Assembly (NCBI GenBank): GCA_023957125.1 | Contig: JAMLHL010000008.1 | Location: 62,001-126,000, forward strand | Direction: 5' to 3' | From: Chitinophagaceae bacterium | GTDB taxonomy: Bacteria > Bacteroidota > Bacteroidia > Chitinophagales > Chitinophagaceae | Length of the DNA stretch: 64,000 nucleotides | Shown here: positions 28,344 through 38,216 of the stretch, in pieces | How the letters are laid out: each line of letters opens with the position of its first letter | How positions within the stretch are numbered: the stretch's first letter is position 1 | Position numbers and translations under genes: made by a program | The notes under the pieces: generated by a model | What the model saw: the letters and a program-made list of their open reading frames with translations, nothing else | Told to the model about the DNA's origin: nothing | Databases searched by the model: none

Positions 28344-29375
28344 ATGAAATTCAGTCATTTTTTTGAGCATGTGCAGGTAGATGAATTTTCATCCACTCCC
28401 AAGTACCTGCAACTCACGCATTCCATATTGAATGCGATTGAGGCGGGGAAGCTCAAAAGAGATGACCCGGTGCCTTCCATCAACGAGCTGAGCTTTGAGC
28501 TGGAAATCTCCCGCGATACAGCCGAGAAGGGATATAAGCACCTTAAAAAAATGGGCGTTCTTGCTTCCGTGCCCGGAAAGGGATATTATATCGTTAACGA
28601 TGATATTAAACAAACCCAGCATATCATGCTGTTGTTTAACAAACTGAGCGCACATAAAAAAATCATTTACGATGGTTTCGTGGAGACTTTGGGAGAACAT
28701 GTAGCCATTGATTTTTATGTTTATAATAATGATTTCAAACTGTTCAGAAAATTGCTGGGAAACGCAAAAGAAACCTATACATATTATGTAATTATCCCGC
28801 ATTTTATTGAAGGAGGCGAAAAAGCCTACGAGGTGATCAACACCATTCCAAAACATAAGCTGATCCTGCTCGACAAAAAAATTGCCGGCGTTGCAGGTGA
28901 ATATGGAGCAGTATATGAGAATTTTGAAAACGATATCTACAACGCATTGGAGCAGGCCCTCAAACAACTGGCGAAATATCATACGCTGAAAATCATCTTT
29001 CCTGAAAAAAGCTATTATCCCAGCGGTATCTTAAAGGGTTTCAACAGGTTTTGCCAGGAATATGCCTTTACCCATAAAATTGTACATGATATTGAGAAAG
29101 AGCCAATCAACAGCGGGGAAGTATATATTAATGTGATGGAGGCCGACCTGGTTATTCTTATCGAGCGGCTGATTTCCATGAAATACAAAGTAGGCAAGCA
29201 TATTGGCGTGATTTCTTACAACGAAACCCCGCTGAAAAAAATCATTTTGAACGGGATCACTACCATCTCCACCGATTTCAGGCAAATGGGCGTTAAAGCT
29301 GCCGAGCTGATCCTGTCTTCTTCCAAAGTGCATGTGGAAGTGCCGTTTAAGCTTACGCTCAGGGCTTCTTTGTAG
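28344..29375 (+). CDS. GntR-family transcriptional regulator with sugar-binding-like domain
   Basis: This 343-residue DNA-binding protein has an N-terminal winged helix (about 15-85: TPKYLQLTHSILNAIEAGKL, then VPSINELSFELEISRDTAEKGYKHL and LASVPGKGYYI). A periplasmic-binding-protein-like domain occupies the rest, ending in TTISTDFRQMGVKAAELIL as in LacI/GntR effector domains. It probably responds to a sugar. Lying 74 bases after the dehydrogenase gene in the same direction, it may control nagA and its neighbours, which is inference. The divergent-to-convergent layout puts it tail-to-tail with the GH63 gene. Confidence 0.88.
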   Translation: MKFSHFFEHVQVDEFSSTPKYLQLTHSILNAIEAGKLKRDDPVPSINELSFELEISRDTAEKGYKHLKKMGVLASVPGKGYYIVNDDIKQTQHIMLLFNKLSAHKKIIYDGFVETLGEHVAIDFYVYNNDFKLFRKLLGNAKETYTYYVIIPHFIEGGEKAYEVINTIPKHKLILLDKKIAGVAGEYGAVYENFENDIYNALEQALKQLAKYHTLKIIFPEKSYYPSGILKGFNRFCQEYAFTHKIVHDIEKEPINSGEVYINVMEADLVILIERLISMKYKVGKHIGVISYNETPLKKIILNGITTISTDFRQMGVKAAELILSSSKVHVEVPFKLTLRASL

Positions 29376-29547
29376 CCAAAGCTCAAAAGGTCTGGCTGTA
29401 CAAATGTATAATACGAAGTATGGAATGCGGATAACATGGATCTGAGGGTATTCACGGAATGTATCCGCCCTGACCCGTATCATCCGCATATTCAGCGTGC
29501 TATTATAGGAAAAGGGAGTTTATAGTAGTGCTGAATCATGCAGCCGG

Positions 29548-32160
29548 TCAAGCCTGGTCTTTATTCTTCATGGTGATCAGGTTGGCGATCAGGCCTGTCC
29601 ATCCCGTTTGGTGAGAAGCCCCCAATCCTTCTCCTGTATTACCGTGAAAATATTCGAAGAATAAAAAATATGGATTAAAATGTGGGTCGTCCTGTAGTTT
29701 TTTATTATTGCCATAAAGGGGCCGTTTCCCGTTCTCATCTTTTTTAAATATCTTCAGAAGACGATTGGCCAGCTCTGTACCCACTTCTTTCAACGACAAA
29801 TAATTACCCGATGCGGTGGGATATTCAATCTTAAAGTCGTCGGTGTAAAAGAAATGAAATTTCCGCAGGCTCTCAATGATCAGAAAATTCATTTGCATCC
29901 AAACAGGTCCCCTCCAATTGGAATTGCCTCCATACATCCCGCTGTTACTTTCACCCGGAATATAATAGATCGGTTCAGAGGGATCACTCCAGTCTATCCG
30001 GTAGGGGATGTTTTCATATTTCCTTGAAAGAGACCGGATGCCGTAGGGGCTTAAAAACTCGGTTTCATCCAGCGCGCGGTTGAGCAAACGTTTCATCCTA
30101 TGCCCGCGAAGCAGACTCAGCAGCCGTTTGTTTTCGGCGTTGCCTTCATACCATCGCGATACCAGGGCGGCCAGATCCGGCCGGTGTTCCAGGAACCAGG
30201 CCATGCGTTCGGCGAAAACCGGGTTGCTGTCGAGGATTTCCCGGGTAATTACCTCGACGGCAAACAAGGGGATCAGGCCTACCAGGCTCCTTAATCTCAC
30301 TTTTATCACTTCGTTGTCCGGCATCCTTACCTGGTCGTAGAAAAATTCGTCCTCTTCATCCCATAATCCGTTATGCCCCTCTCCCATGCTGTCCATGGCG
30401 CCGGCTATATACATGAAATGTTCAAAGAATTTGGTGGTCATTCCCGTATAAGCCTCGTTGTTGGTGGCCAGTTCCAGCGCGATGTGGAGCATGTTCAAAG
30501 CGTACATCGCCATCCAACTGGTGGCATCCGCCTGTTCCATAACGGCGTTGCCGGGCATTGGGGTACTGCGGTCAAATACACTGATGTTGTCGAGTCCGAG
30601 GAAACCGCCCTCAAAGATATTTTTAGATTTCGTATCCTTACGGTTTACCCACCAGGTGAAGTTAATCAGTAGTTTCTGGAAGACTTCCTCCAGGAATAAA
30701 TAATCTTTTTTACCCTTGATAGCCGCGTCCTGCCGGAATACCCGGATAGCCCCTACGGCGTGAACGGGGGGATTTACGTCCGAAAAAGCCCATTCATAGG
30801 CAGGGAAAGCGCCATCGGGATTCATATACCACTCCCTGGTAAACAGCAGCAATTGCTCTTTCGCAAAATCAGGATCCACCATGGCAAGTGTAATGCAGTG
30901 AAAAGACAGATCCCAGGCGGCATACCAGGGGAACTCCCATTTATCGGGCACTGAAATAATGTCCATATTGGTAACGTGTGTCCAGTTGGCATTCCGCTGA
31001 TGCCATCGTTCCCGGGGCGGCCGGGGTAAGCCGGGATCACCTTCCAGCCATTGCTCCACGAGATAATAATAAAACTGCTTGTTCCAGAGCATCCCCGCGA
31101 AGGCCTGTCGCTGGATATTTCGTTCCTCCTCGTCCTTTACGTCCTGCTGTACCTCCGCATAAAAGGCATCCGCTTCCGCCATTCGCTTCTCAAATAATGT
31201 GTCAAAATCCGAAAAAGGCTGCTCCGGCGACTTATCGGTCAGGCGTAATTTGATCGTGAACGATTTTCCCGCTTCGATGGTGATGTCCCGGTTAACGGCT
31301 GCTTTTGTTCCCCGGTTGGAAGGATTGATGGTATTTTGTCCGTGCAGCAGGTAGTCATTGATGCCATCTTTGGGATACGGGGAGCTATTGGCGCTCTTAT
31401 ATAATTTCTCGTTATTGGTTTCATTTTCACAAAACCACGCGTCTCCCTGTTCGTAATAAAGGTGTTTTACTGCCAGTTGTTCGTGGTCAATGGCAATACA
31501 GTGATCGCCGGTCTGAGAAAGGGATGGTTTGTAGTTGTTCGCTCCCCAGCCCCAGGTGTTCCTGAACCACAGGGTGGGTAAAACATGCAGACTTGCCGTT
31601 TCCTTTCCGCGGTTATGTACGGTGATCCGGATAAGGAGGTCTTCCTTGCCGGCTTTGGCATATTCAACGAAAACATCGAAATACCGGTCATCGTCAAATA
31701 TCCCGGTATCCATCAGTTCAAATTCCCCCTGTTCCCTGCCGCGCCGCCTGTTTTCGGCTACCAGCAGGTTATAAGGAAATTCCTCCTGCGGGTATTTATA
31801 CAACATTTTCATATAGGAATGAGTGGGAGTGGCATCCAGGTAATAATACACTTCTTTTACATCCTCCCCGTGATTTCCCTCATCGTTATTGAGCCCGAAC
31901 AATCGCTCCTTAAGTATCGTATCTCTTTTATTCCAAAGCGCTAATCCAAAACACAAAAGCTGAAATTCATCGCAAATCCCGGCAATAGCCTCTTCTCCCC
32001 ATCTCCAGGCTTTGCTCCTGGCCATTTCGTGCGTGGTAAAGTTCCAGGCGTCGCCATTGGCGCTGTAATCCTCCCTGACCGTGCCCCATTGCCGGGCAGA
32101 TACGTAGGAGCCCCATTTCTTCCACCCGGCATCCTGCAACCTTTCTTTTTCCTTATTCAT
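29548..32160 (-). CDS. glucosidase, GH63 / MGH1-like family
   Basis: This 870-residue enzyme lacks a signal peptide and so should act in the cytosol on alpha-glucosides such as glucosylglycerate- or mannosylglycerate-type solutes or oligosaccharides. The (alpha/alpha)6 barrel carries PDKWEFPWYAAWDLSFHC, whose Asp fits the general acid, FEGGFLGLDNISVFDRS, MEQADATSWMAMYALNM and, near the C-terminus, YGGNSNWRGPVWMQMN followed by GNTGEGLGASHQTGWTGL. These blocks are typical of the yeast/bacterial MGH1-like glucosidases. The gene stands alone, divergent from the DUF2723 gene. Confidence 0.88.
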   Translation of the reverse strand: MNKEKERLQDAGWKKWGSYVSARQWGTVREDYSANGDAWNFTTHEMARSKAWRWGEEAIAGICDEFQLLCFGLALWNKRDTILKERLFGLNNDEGNHGEDVKEVYYYLDATPTHSYMKMLYKYPQEEFPYNLLVAENRRRGREQGEFELMDTGIFDDDRYFDVFVEYAKAGKEDLLIRITVHNRGKETASLHVLPTLWFRNTWGWGANNYKPSLSQTGDHCIAIDHEQLAVKHLYYEQGDAWFCENETNNEKLYKSANSSPYPKDGINDYLLHGQNTINPSNRGTKAAVNRDITIEAGKSFTIKLRLTDKSPEQPFSDFDTLFEKRMAEADAFYAEVQQDVKDEEERNIQRQAFAGMLWNKQFYYYLVEQWLEGDPGLPRPPRERWHQRNANWTHVTNMDIISVPDKWEFPWYAAWDLSFHCITLAMVDPDFAKEQLLLFTREWYMNPDGAFPAYEWAFSDVNPPVHAVGAIRVFRQDAAIKGKKDYLFLEEVFQKLLINFTWWVNRKDTKSKNIFEGGFLGLDNISVFDRSTPMPGNAVMEQADATSWMAMYALNMLHIALELATNNEAYTGMTTKFFEHFMYIAGAMDSMGEGHNGLWDEEDEFFYDQVRMPDNEVIKVRLRSLVGLIPLFAVEVITREILDSNPVFAERMAWFLEHRPDLAALVSRWYEGNAENKRLLSLLRGHRMKRLLNRALDETEFLSPYGIRSLSRKYENIPYRIDWSDPSEPIYYIPGESNSGMYGGNSNWRGPVWMQMNFLIIESLRKFHFFYTDDFKIEYPTASGNYLSLKEVGTELANRLLKIFKKDENGKRPLYGNNKKLQDDPHFNPYFLFFEYFHGNTGEGLGASHQTGWTGLIANLITMKNKDQA

Positions 32161-32237
32161 TTCCCGATTTCATTTTATTTGTTAAAGGACGCACTAAATT
32201 ACAAAACCAACCGCCGTTAAATTAACGGGTTCTTAGT

Positions 32238-32268
32238 TTTGTAGCTTCTCAAAATTCGTGTAGGTTTG
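32238..32268 (+). promoter_or_regulatory. promoter of the DUF2723/ABC-F unit
   Basis: TTTG at 32238-32241 and TAGGTTTG at 32261-32268 are separated by 19 bases, a full match to the Bacteroidota -33/-7 consensus. The start codon lies 26 bases further on. Confidence 0.72.
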
Positions 32269-32294
32269 CCGATCTCACAAAAGACAGAAGTAAT

Positions 32295-35200
32295 ATGAAT
32301 TTTAATAAGGTTAACAACATTACCGGTTGGATGGTCTTTGTTCTTTCCAGCATCGTATATATGCTTACTTCAGAGGCAGGCGGAAGTCTTTGGGATTGCG
32401 GAGAGTTTGTGAGCAGTTGTATCAAGCTGCAGATCCCGCATCCTCCCGGCGCCCCGCTGTTTGTGATCCTTGGCCGTATTTTCATTGTGCTGTTTGGCGA
32501 TAACGGGCTAACGGCTGCCAAAGCGGTGAATACCATGAGCGCTCTGGCCACTGCCTTCACCATATTATTTCTTTTCTGGACGATCACTCATTTTACCCGT
32601 AAAATTTATCAAAAAAGCCGCAAGGAGCTGAATGGCGAAAGGCTGTTTACCATAATGGCAACCGGGGTGATCGGCGCGATGGCTTTCGCTTTCACAGATT
32701 CTTTGTGGTACAGCGCGGTGGAAGGGGAGGTATATGCATTTTCATCGTTTTTGACTGCGCTTGTATTCTGGATGATCCTGAAATGGGAGCACAATGCGGA
32801 CGAACCCGGCGCCGATCGCTGGATCGTGCTGTTGTTTTTCATCATCGGCTTGTCCATTGGCATTCACCTGCTCAACCTGCTTACTATCCCCGCCATTGTG
32901 ATGGTGTATTATTTTCGTCGTTATAAAACCACTCCATGGGGTATCTTCTGGGCGTTTATGGTGGGTTGTTTGATCACCGGCTTTGTTCAGAAGTTTGTAA
33001 TTCAATATACCATCACCGGATCGGGCATATTTGACCGGTGGTTTGTAAATGGTCTCGGACTGCCATTCTTTTCAGGCTTTGCCACCTATTTTATCTTGTT
33101 AGCTGTGGTAATTGTAATCGGGATCCGTAAGGCGGATAAACTGATTCATAATTATACCGGTTTCGCGATCTGGTTAGCTGTGTTTATCTTCCTGTTCTCT
33201 TTTCCTTTTATTACCTCTTTTTTAACGTTTCTTCTTTTTGTTGGCGGTACTATTCTGGCGATATATGGTCTTTATCATAGCCGCGCTAAAATCCTGGATT
33301 TCCTGAAACTGGGTCTCTGGTGTTTCGCGTTTATCCTTATCGGCTATTCCACCTATTTCACCACCATGATCCGGTCGGCTGCCAATCCTGCCATAGATAT
33401 GTATAATGTTGACAATCCCATGAGTCTTGTGGGATATGTGGGCCGCGAGCAATACGGCGATTTTCCCCTGATATACGGACAAACTTTTACAGCGGATATC
33501 AGGAGAAATCCGGACGGCACCCCTATGGTGAAAGAAAAGGGCTACCGCTGGCAGAAAGGCGATAAGAAGTATATCAACATCGGGAAAAACTTTGAATATG
33601 AGTATGAACCCGATGATATGATGTTTTTGCCCCGTATCTGGGATGCCAGCAACGACCAGGGACACGCCAATTATTACAGGAGCTGGTTAGGCCTCGACAA
33701 AGATGAAAAACCCACTTATATTGATAACATCAGGTGGGCCATCGGATACCAGATCGGATGGATGTACCTGCGGTATTTCGGGTGGAACTTTATTGGTAAA
33801 CAAAATGATTTACAGGGCACGGGAAATGTAAGAGATGGCAATACCCTCACGGGGATATCCTTCATTGACAACCTGTTTCTTGGCGACCAGTCTAAAATAC
33901 CCGATAGCATTAAGTTCAATAAAGCACACAACACGTTGTTTGCGCTGCCCTTCCTGCTGGGGCTTATCGGCATGATCTTCCATTATCGCCGGCACCGGGA
34001 AGATTTTTTAGTCAGCTTCCTGTTATTCTTTTTCACCGGCTTCGCGATTGTATTTTATCTGAATGCCGCCGGGCCGCAGCCCCGCGAACGGGATTACGTG
34101 TTTGCCGGTTCATTCTATGCTTTTGCAATCTGGATCGGTATCGGGGTAATGATGGTGAAGCAGTGGTTTGAGAAAGTGATGAATGCCCGGATGGCGGGGT
34201 ATGCCGCCGCCCTGGTCTGCACATTGGCTGTTCCGGTTATAATGGGCTTCCAGGAATGGGACGATCACGACCGGAGTAAAAAAGAGCTGGCCCGCGATCT
34301 GGCAAAAGATTACCTCGAAAGCTGTGCGCCCAACGCTGTGCTGATTACATTTGGCGATAACGATACCTATCCGTTGTGGTATGCGCAGGAAGTGGAAGGT
34401 ATCCGTACGGACGTAAGAGTGGTAAATTACAGCCTGTTGGGTATAGACTGGTATATTAACCAGCTTCGTTACAAGATCAACAACAGCGACCCCATTAATT
34501 TATTGTGGGGACCCGAAAAAACCGAGGGCGATAAAAGAAACGTGGTTTACTTCGAAGCCAAGCCTAATATTCCGCAAAACCAGTACGTGTATCTCAGCGA
34601 TGTGCTTACTAAAATAATAGGCAGCGACGACCCTGCCTATACGCTTAGTTATGGTGAAGACAATACCTTCAATACCTTTCCGGTAAGGAAGTTCAGCGTG
34701 CCGGTAGATACGGCCGCGGTGCGCAGGAACGGAACGGTTAATGCCGGCGATCCCGTGGTGGAAGAGCTCAGGTTTGACCTGCCGCAGGGTAAGAATGTAT
34801 TGATGAAAAATGATCTGGCGGTTTTAAATATTATTGCTGCCAATAACTGGGAGCGCCCGATTTATTTTACCGCGCCGTTTAGTGAACTGGGCTTTTCCCG
34901 GTATTTACGGATGGACGGCATCAGTTACCGGCTGGTACCCATTCTCTCCGGGCAGGATAACAGCAACAATGTGAACCTTGATGTGGCTTATGAAAATATG
35001 ATGAACAAGTTTTCCTTTGGCAATGCCGACATCCCCGGCGTTTATTTTGATGAAGAAAACCGCCGTCACCTGTTGACCCTGCGACAGGCTTTTGCCGGCG
35101 TAGCGGAAAGCCTGGCAAAGGCCGGCCGGAAAGAAGAGGCCAGGAAACTGCTGGAGAAGTGTGATAAAGGAATGAATACGGGTAATATGCCTTATGGTAT

Positions 35201-35603
35201 GGTGAGTCGCGGCAACCAGCACAATATCGTCAGTATCTCGGTGATGGAAGCCGCTTACGAGGCCGATTTCAGGGAATTGGGCGACCGGGTATCAAAAGAT
35301 ATAAAAAAGGATATTGACCAGCAGTTGAATTATTATGCGGCCTTAGGTAATATGTCGGTGCCGGAAATGATGCAGCACCTGCAGGATCCTGAGGGATTAA
35401 GCGCAAGACAAAGAACCTTGTTCAGTGAAATTGACCAGACCTTCAGGGTACAAAATTACCTGTCGTTTGTGGAAGGGAGATACACGGAACCCGCTGTTGG
35501 TGCGGATTCGTTGCATACAGATTCTATCGGCGACATTGTCACGCCCTTTGATTCGCTGAAAAAAGATGCTACCGTTGGGGATCCCGATTCTATAAAAGAA
35601 TAA
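32295..35603 (+). CDS. DUF2723 multi-pass membrane protein (GT-C-like)
   Basis: This 1102-residue protein has about 12 predicted membrane helices in its first 620 residues, then a long soluble domain. The N-terminus MNFNKVNNITGWMVFVLSS and the acidic first loop WDCGEFVSSCIKLQIPHPPG are the DUF2723 signature; the loop resembles the catalytic first loop of GT-C glycosyltransferases such as protein O-mannosyltransferases. AAGPQPRERDYVFAGSFYAFA and LITFGDNDTYPLWYAQEVEG are further conserved blocks. The likely role is transfer of a sugar from a lipid carrier to envelope proteins, which is inference. It is separated by 18 bases from the ABC-F gene. Confidence 0.85.
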   Translation: MNFNKVNNITGWMVFVLSSIVYMLTSEAGGSLWDCGEFVSSCIKLQIPHPPGAPLFVILGRIFIVLFGDNGLTAAKAVNTMSALATAFTILFLFWTITHFTRKIYQKSRKELNGERLFTIMATGVIGAMAFAFTDSLWYSAVEGEVYAFSSFLTALVFWMILKWEHNADEPGADRWIVLLFFIIGLSIGIHLLNLLTIPAIVMVYYFRRYKTTPWGIFWAFMVGCLITGFVQKFVIQYTITGSGIFDRWFVNGLGLPFFSGFATYFILLAVVIVIGIRKADKLIHNYTGFAIWLAVFIFLFSFPFITSFLTFLLFVGGTILAIYGLYHSRAKILDFLKLGLWCFAFILIGYSTYFTTMIRSAANPAIDMYNVDNPMSLVGYVGREQYGDFPLIYGQTFTADIRRNPDGTPMVKEKGYRWQKGDKKYINIGKNFEYEYEPDDMMFLPRIWDASNDQGHANYYRSWLGLDKDEKPTYIDNIRWAIGYQIGWMYLRYFGWNFIGKQNDLQGTGNVRDGNTLTGISFIDNLFLGDQSKIPDSIKFNKAHNTLFALPFLLGLIGMIFHYRRHREDFLVSFLLFFFTGFAIVFYLNAAGPQPRERDYVFAGSFYAFAIWIGIGVMMVKQWFEKVMNARMAGYAAALVCTLAVPVIMGFQEWDDHDRSKKELARDLAKDYLESCAPNAVLITFGDNDTYPLWYAQEVEGIRTDVRVVNYSLLGIDWYINQLRYKINNSDPINLLWGPEKTEGDKRNVVYFEAKPNIPQNQYVYLSDVLTKIIGSDDPAYTLSYGEDNTFNTFPVRKFSVPVDTAAVRRNGTVNAGDPVVEELRFDLPQGKNVLMKNDLAVLNIIAANNWERPIYFTAPFSELGFSRYLRMDGISYRLVPILSGQDNSNNVNLDVAYENMMNKFSFGNADIPGVYFDEENRRHLLTLRQAFAGVAESLAKAGRKEEARKLLEKCDKGMNTGNMPYGMVSRGNQHNIVSISVMEAAYEADFRELGDRVSKDIKKDIDQQLNYYAALGNMSVPEMMQHLQDPEGLSARQRTLFSEIDQTFRVQNYLSFVEGRYTEPAVGADSLHTDSIGDIVTPFDSLKKDATVGDPDSIKE

Positions 35604-35621
35604 AAGTTATTTTAGGCAGAT

Positions 35622-37577
35622 ATGTTGGCAGGATTGCAGGATGTGACTTTTGAATTTGGTGCGCGGACTATTGTAAGAGATGCTACCTGGCATATTCAGC
35701 CCGGCGAAAGGATAGGGTTGATTGGTTATAATGGTACGGGAAAATCCACTTTACTGAAAGTGTTGGTGGGAGAATACCTGCCATCGGCCGGAACCGTGGA
35801 GAGAGGCAAAGGTGTGAGTATCGGTTACCTGCACCAGGATCTGCTGAGTTTTGATACCCATGAGTCCATACTCCAGGTTGCAATGAGCGCTTTTGAAAAA
35901 GTGCTGGCCCTGGAGCGCGAAATAGACACGCTGGGAAAGCGGCTGGAAAGGGAACCGGAGGATGAGGCCCTGCTGCACGCTTATTCGGACAAACTGCACG
36001 AAATGGACCTGCTGGATGGATACAATATCCAGCACAAAACCGAAGAAGTGCTGCAGGGATTGGGTTTTGCCAACTACGACCTGCAAAGACCCTATAAAGA
36101 ATTCAGCGGGGGATGGCGGATGAGGGTTTTGCTGGCGAAAATGATCCTGCAGCAGCCCGATCTGCTGTTGTTAGATGAACCCACCAACCACCTCGATCTG
36201 CCTTCTATTGAATGGCTTGAGAAATACCTGCTGCATTACAAAGGTTCTGTGGTTATTGTGAGCCACGATAAATATTTTTTGAACCGGATGGTGACGAAAA
36301 TTGTGGAGTTGTATCAGCAGCAACTGCATTTCTACAATGGCAATTACGATTTTTATGAAACCGAAAAGGTGCTGCGCGTAGAGATGCAGCAGCGGGCTTA
36401 TGAAAATCAGCAGGAATATATCCGGCAGCAGGAGCGGTTCATTGAACGTTTCCGTGCCAAGGCTACCAAGGCCGCAGCCGCGCAAAGCGCCATCAAACGA
36501 CTGGACAAGCTGGAGCGGATTGAAGATGTGGCGCTGGAACGCCCCGAAATAAAGATCAACTTCCAGGTGGAGAAAATCCCGGGAAAAATCATCTGCACCC
36601 TGAAACACGTCAGCAAAAGTTTTGGAGAGAATAGAATTTTGGAAAATGCGGCGGCAGAGATTAACCGTGGCGACAAAATAGCGCTGATCGGCGCCAACGG
36701 GAAAGGAAAATCAACCTTGCTCCGGATCATCGCGGGTACCGAATCATTTAAGGGCGAAAGGGTATGGGGGCACAATGTGGAAGAGAGTTTTTATGCCCAG
36801 CATCAGCTGGAGGCCCTGAATTTGCAATATACCATTCTGGAAGAAATGAAAAACTGTGGCAGCCGGAAAACGGAGCAGGAATTAAGAAATCTGCTGGGCT
36901 GTTTTTTATTCAGCGGGGATGATACCGACAAAAAAATTAAAGTGCTGAGCGGGGGAGAAAAGGCAAGAGTGGCGCTGGCGAAGACCATTGTAAGCAAAGC
37001 CAATTTTCTTATCCTCGACGAGCCCACCAACCATCTCGATCTGCTTTCTATTGATTTGCTGATTGAAGCTTTAAATCGTTATCAGGGAAGCGTGATCATG
37101 GTGAGCCACGACCGGCATTTTATTTCAAAAGCAGCCAACCGCATATGGGAGATCGAAGAGCACAAGATCAAAGATTTTGCAGGCGGATATGAGGAATGGA
37201 TGGAATGGAAAGCGAGAAAGGCAATGGCAGCCGGCGAAAAGGAGAAGCGGGCGGCGACATCATTGCCGGAAACGAAGAAGAACAACAAACCGGCGGCAAA
37301 GCCGCATGGAGGCAATATCATTGACAAGGAGCTGAAAAAAGAAATCCAAAAGCAGCAGAAGCAGTTGCAACAACTGGAAGAAAAGCTGACCGCCCTTTCC
37401 ATCGGGAAAGGTGAATTAGCGGCCCAACTGGCGTCTCCCGAAATTTATGCGGATAAAGATAAATTCCTTGAAGTGGAAGCCGCTTACAAAAAAACCGAAC
37501 AGTTGCTTTCTTCCGCCAATAAAGATTACGAAACGGTTTTTGAAAAACTGATGGAGTTAGAAGAGAAAGCAAAATAA
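35622..37577 (+). CDS. ABC-F family ATPase
   Basis: This 651-residue cytosolic protein has two ABC domains and no membrane helices, as in ABC-F translation factors (Uup/EttA relatives). Domain 1 has Walker A GYNGTGKST (about 35-43), signature FSGGW and Walker B LLLLDEPTNHLDL. The linker carries the RFIERFRAKATKAAAAQSAIKRLDKL helices. Domain 2 has GANGKGKST, LSGGEKARVAL and ILDEPTNHLDL. A Lys/Glu-rich tail with a coiled coil (about 565-650) resembles the Uup C-terminal domain. It should act at the ribosomal E site to rescue or tune stalled elongation. It is co-transcribed with the DUF2723 gene. Confidence 0.93.
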   Translation: MLAGLQDVTFEFGARTIVRDATWHIQPGERIGLIGYNGTGKSTLLKVLVGEYLPSAGTVERGKGVSIGYLHQDLLSFDTHESILQVAMSAFEKVLALEREIDTLGKRLEREPEDEALLHAYSDKLHEMDLLDGYNIQHKTEEVLQGLGFANYDLQRPYKEFSGGWRMRVLLAKMILQQPDLLLLDEPTNHLDLPSIEWLEKYLLHYKGSVVIVSHDKYFLNRMVTKIVELYQQQLHFYNGNYDFYETEKVLRVEMQQRAYENQQEYIRQQERFIERFRAKATKAAAAQSAIKRLDKLERIEDVALERPEIKINFQVEKIPGKIICTLKHVSKSFGENRILENAAAEINRGDKIALIGANGKGKSTLLRIIAGTESFKGERVWGHNVEESFYAQHQLEALNLQYTILEEMKNCGSRKTEQELRNLLGCFLFSGDDTDKKIKVLSGGEKARVALAKTIVSKANFLILDEPTNHLDLLSIDLLIEALNRYQGSVIMVSHDRHFISKAANRIWEIEEHKIKDFAGGYEEWMEWKARKAMAAGEKEKRAATSLPETKKNNKPAAKPHGGNIIDKELKKEIQKQQKQLQQLEEKLTALSIGKGELAAQLASPEIYADKDKFLEVEAAYKKTEQLLSSANKDYETVFEKLMELEEKAK

Positions 37578-37813
37578 AACAATTTGTGCCTGCGGAACTG
37601 AACGGTAAAATACCGGACGCCTTGTGTTCTTTCCCGAATTGTGTTCAGGTAAAATGCCGGATCGGGTTGGCTTGAATTTGCACTAAAATTTTCCTACATA
37701 AAATTTGTAAATTTGTTTTAAGTGATTGTAGGCGTTTATAAATGCTTACAACCGGTAGGATAGCAGAAATTGAGGCGTTGGCTGTGATTTTTATAGACAT
37801 CTCATACAAAATA

Positions 37814-37847
37814 AAAGTTTCGTTTTAATGAAACTTTATTACCTTTG
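37814..37847 (+). promoter_or_regulatory. higBA promoter with overlapping operator-like inverted repeat
   Basis: AAAGTTTC (37814-37821) and GAAACTTT (37830-37837) form a perfect 8-bp inverted repeat with an 8-base centre. It overlaps TTTC at the -33 position and ends 2 bases before TACCTTTG (37840-37847), a perfect -7 element. This is the expected place for autorepression by the HigA-type antitoxin. The rest of 37578-37868 holds two direct repeats GGTAAAATnCCGGA at 37604 and 37648 and nothing else. Confidence 0.6.
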
Positions 37848-37868
37848 CATTTGCAAGACAAATCGTAA

Positions 37869-38213
37869 ATGGACAATTACTTTGAAATCATATTTTTAAA
37901 AGAGGCCTTTGAATATTTACAGTCGTTAGACATTAAACATTCAAATAAGATACTTTACAATATCAGAAAGGCGCAACAAAAACACGACTCTGATTTGTTC
38001 AAAAAGCTGACTGACGAAATTTGGGAATTCAGGACATTATATCAAGGATTTCAATACAGGCTTTTAGCGTTTTGGGATAAAACCAGTTCAACTGAAACTT
38101 TGGTTGTTTCTACTCACGGATTTGTAAAAAAACAGAGCAAAGTTCCAAACACAGAAATTGCAAAAGCGGAAACACAACGTAAAAAATATTTTCAGACCAA
38201 GTTAAAAAAGTAG
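37869..38213 (+). CDS. higB: RelE/ParE-superfamily toxin, HigB type
   Basis: This 114-residue protein matches phage Gp49-like/HigB toxins: EAFEYLQSLDIKHSNKILYNI at the start, DLFKKLTDEIWEFRTLYQGFQYRLLAFW in the centre and VVSTHGFVKKQSKVPNTEIAKAE near the end. Such proteins cleave mRNA on the ribosome when freed from their antitoxin. It precedes its antitoxin, the order typical of HigBA, with 3 bases between stop and start. The gene is AT-rich compared with the flanking core genes, which agrees with acquisition by transfer. Confidence 0.88.
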   Translation: MDNYFEIIFLKEAFEYLQSLDIKHSNKILYNIRKAQQKHDSDLFKKLTDEIWEFRTLYQGFQYRLLAFWDKTSSTETLVVSTHGFVKKQSKVPNTEIAKAETQRKKYFQTKLKK

Positions 38214-38216
38214 CAA

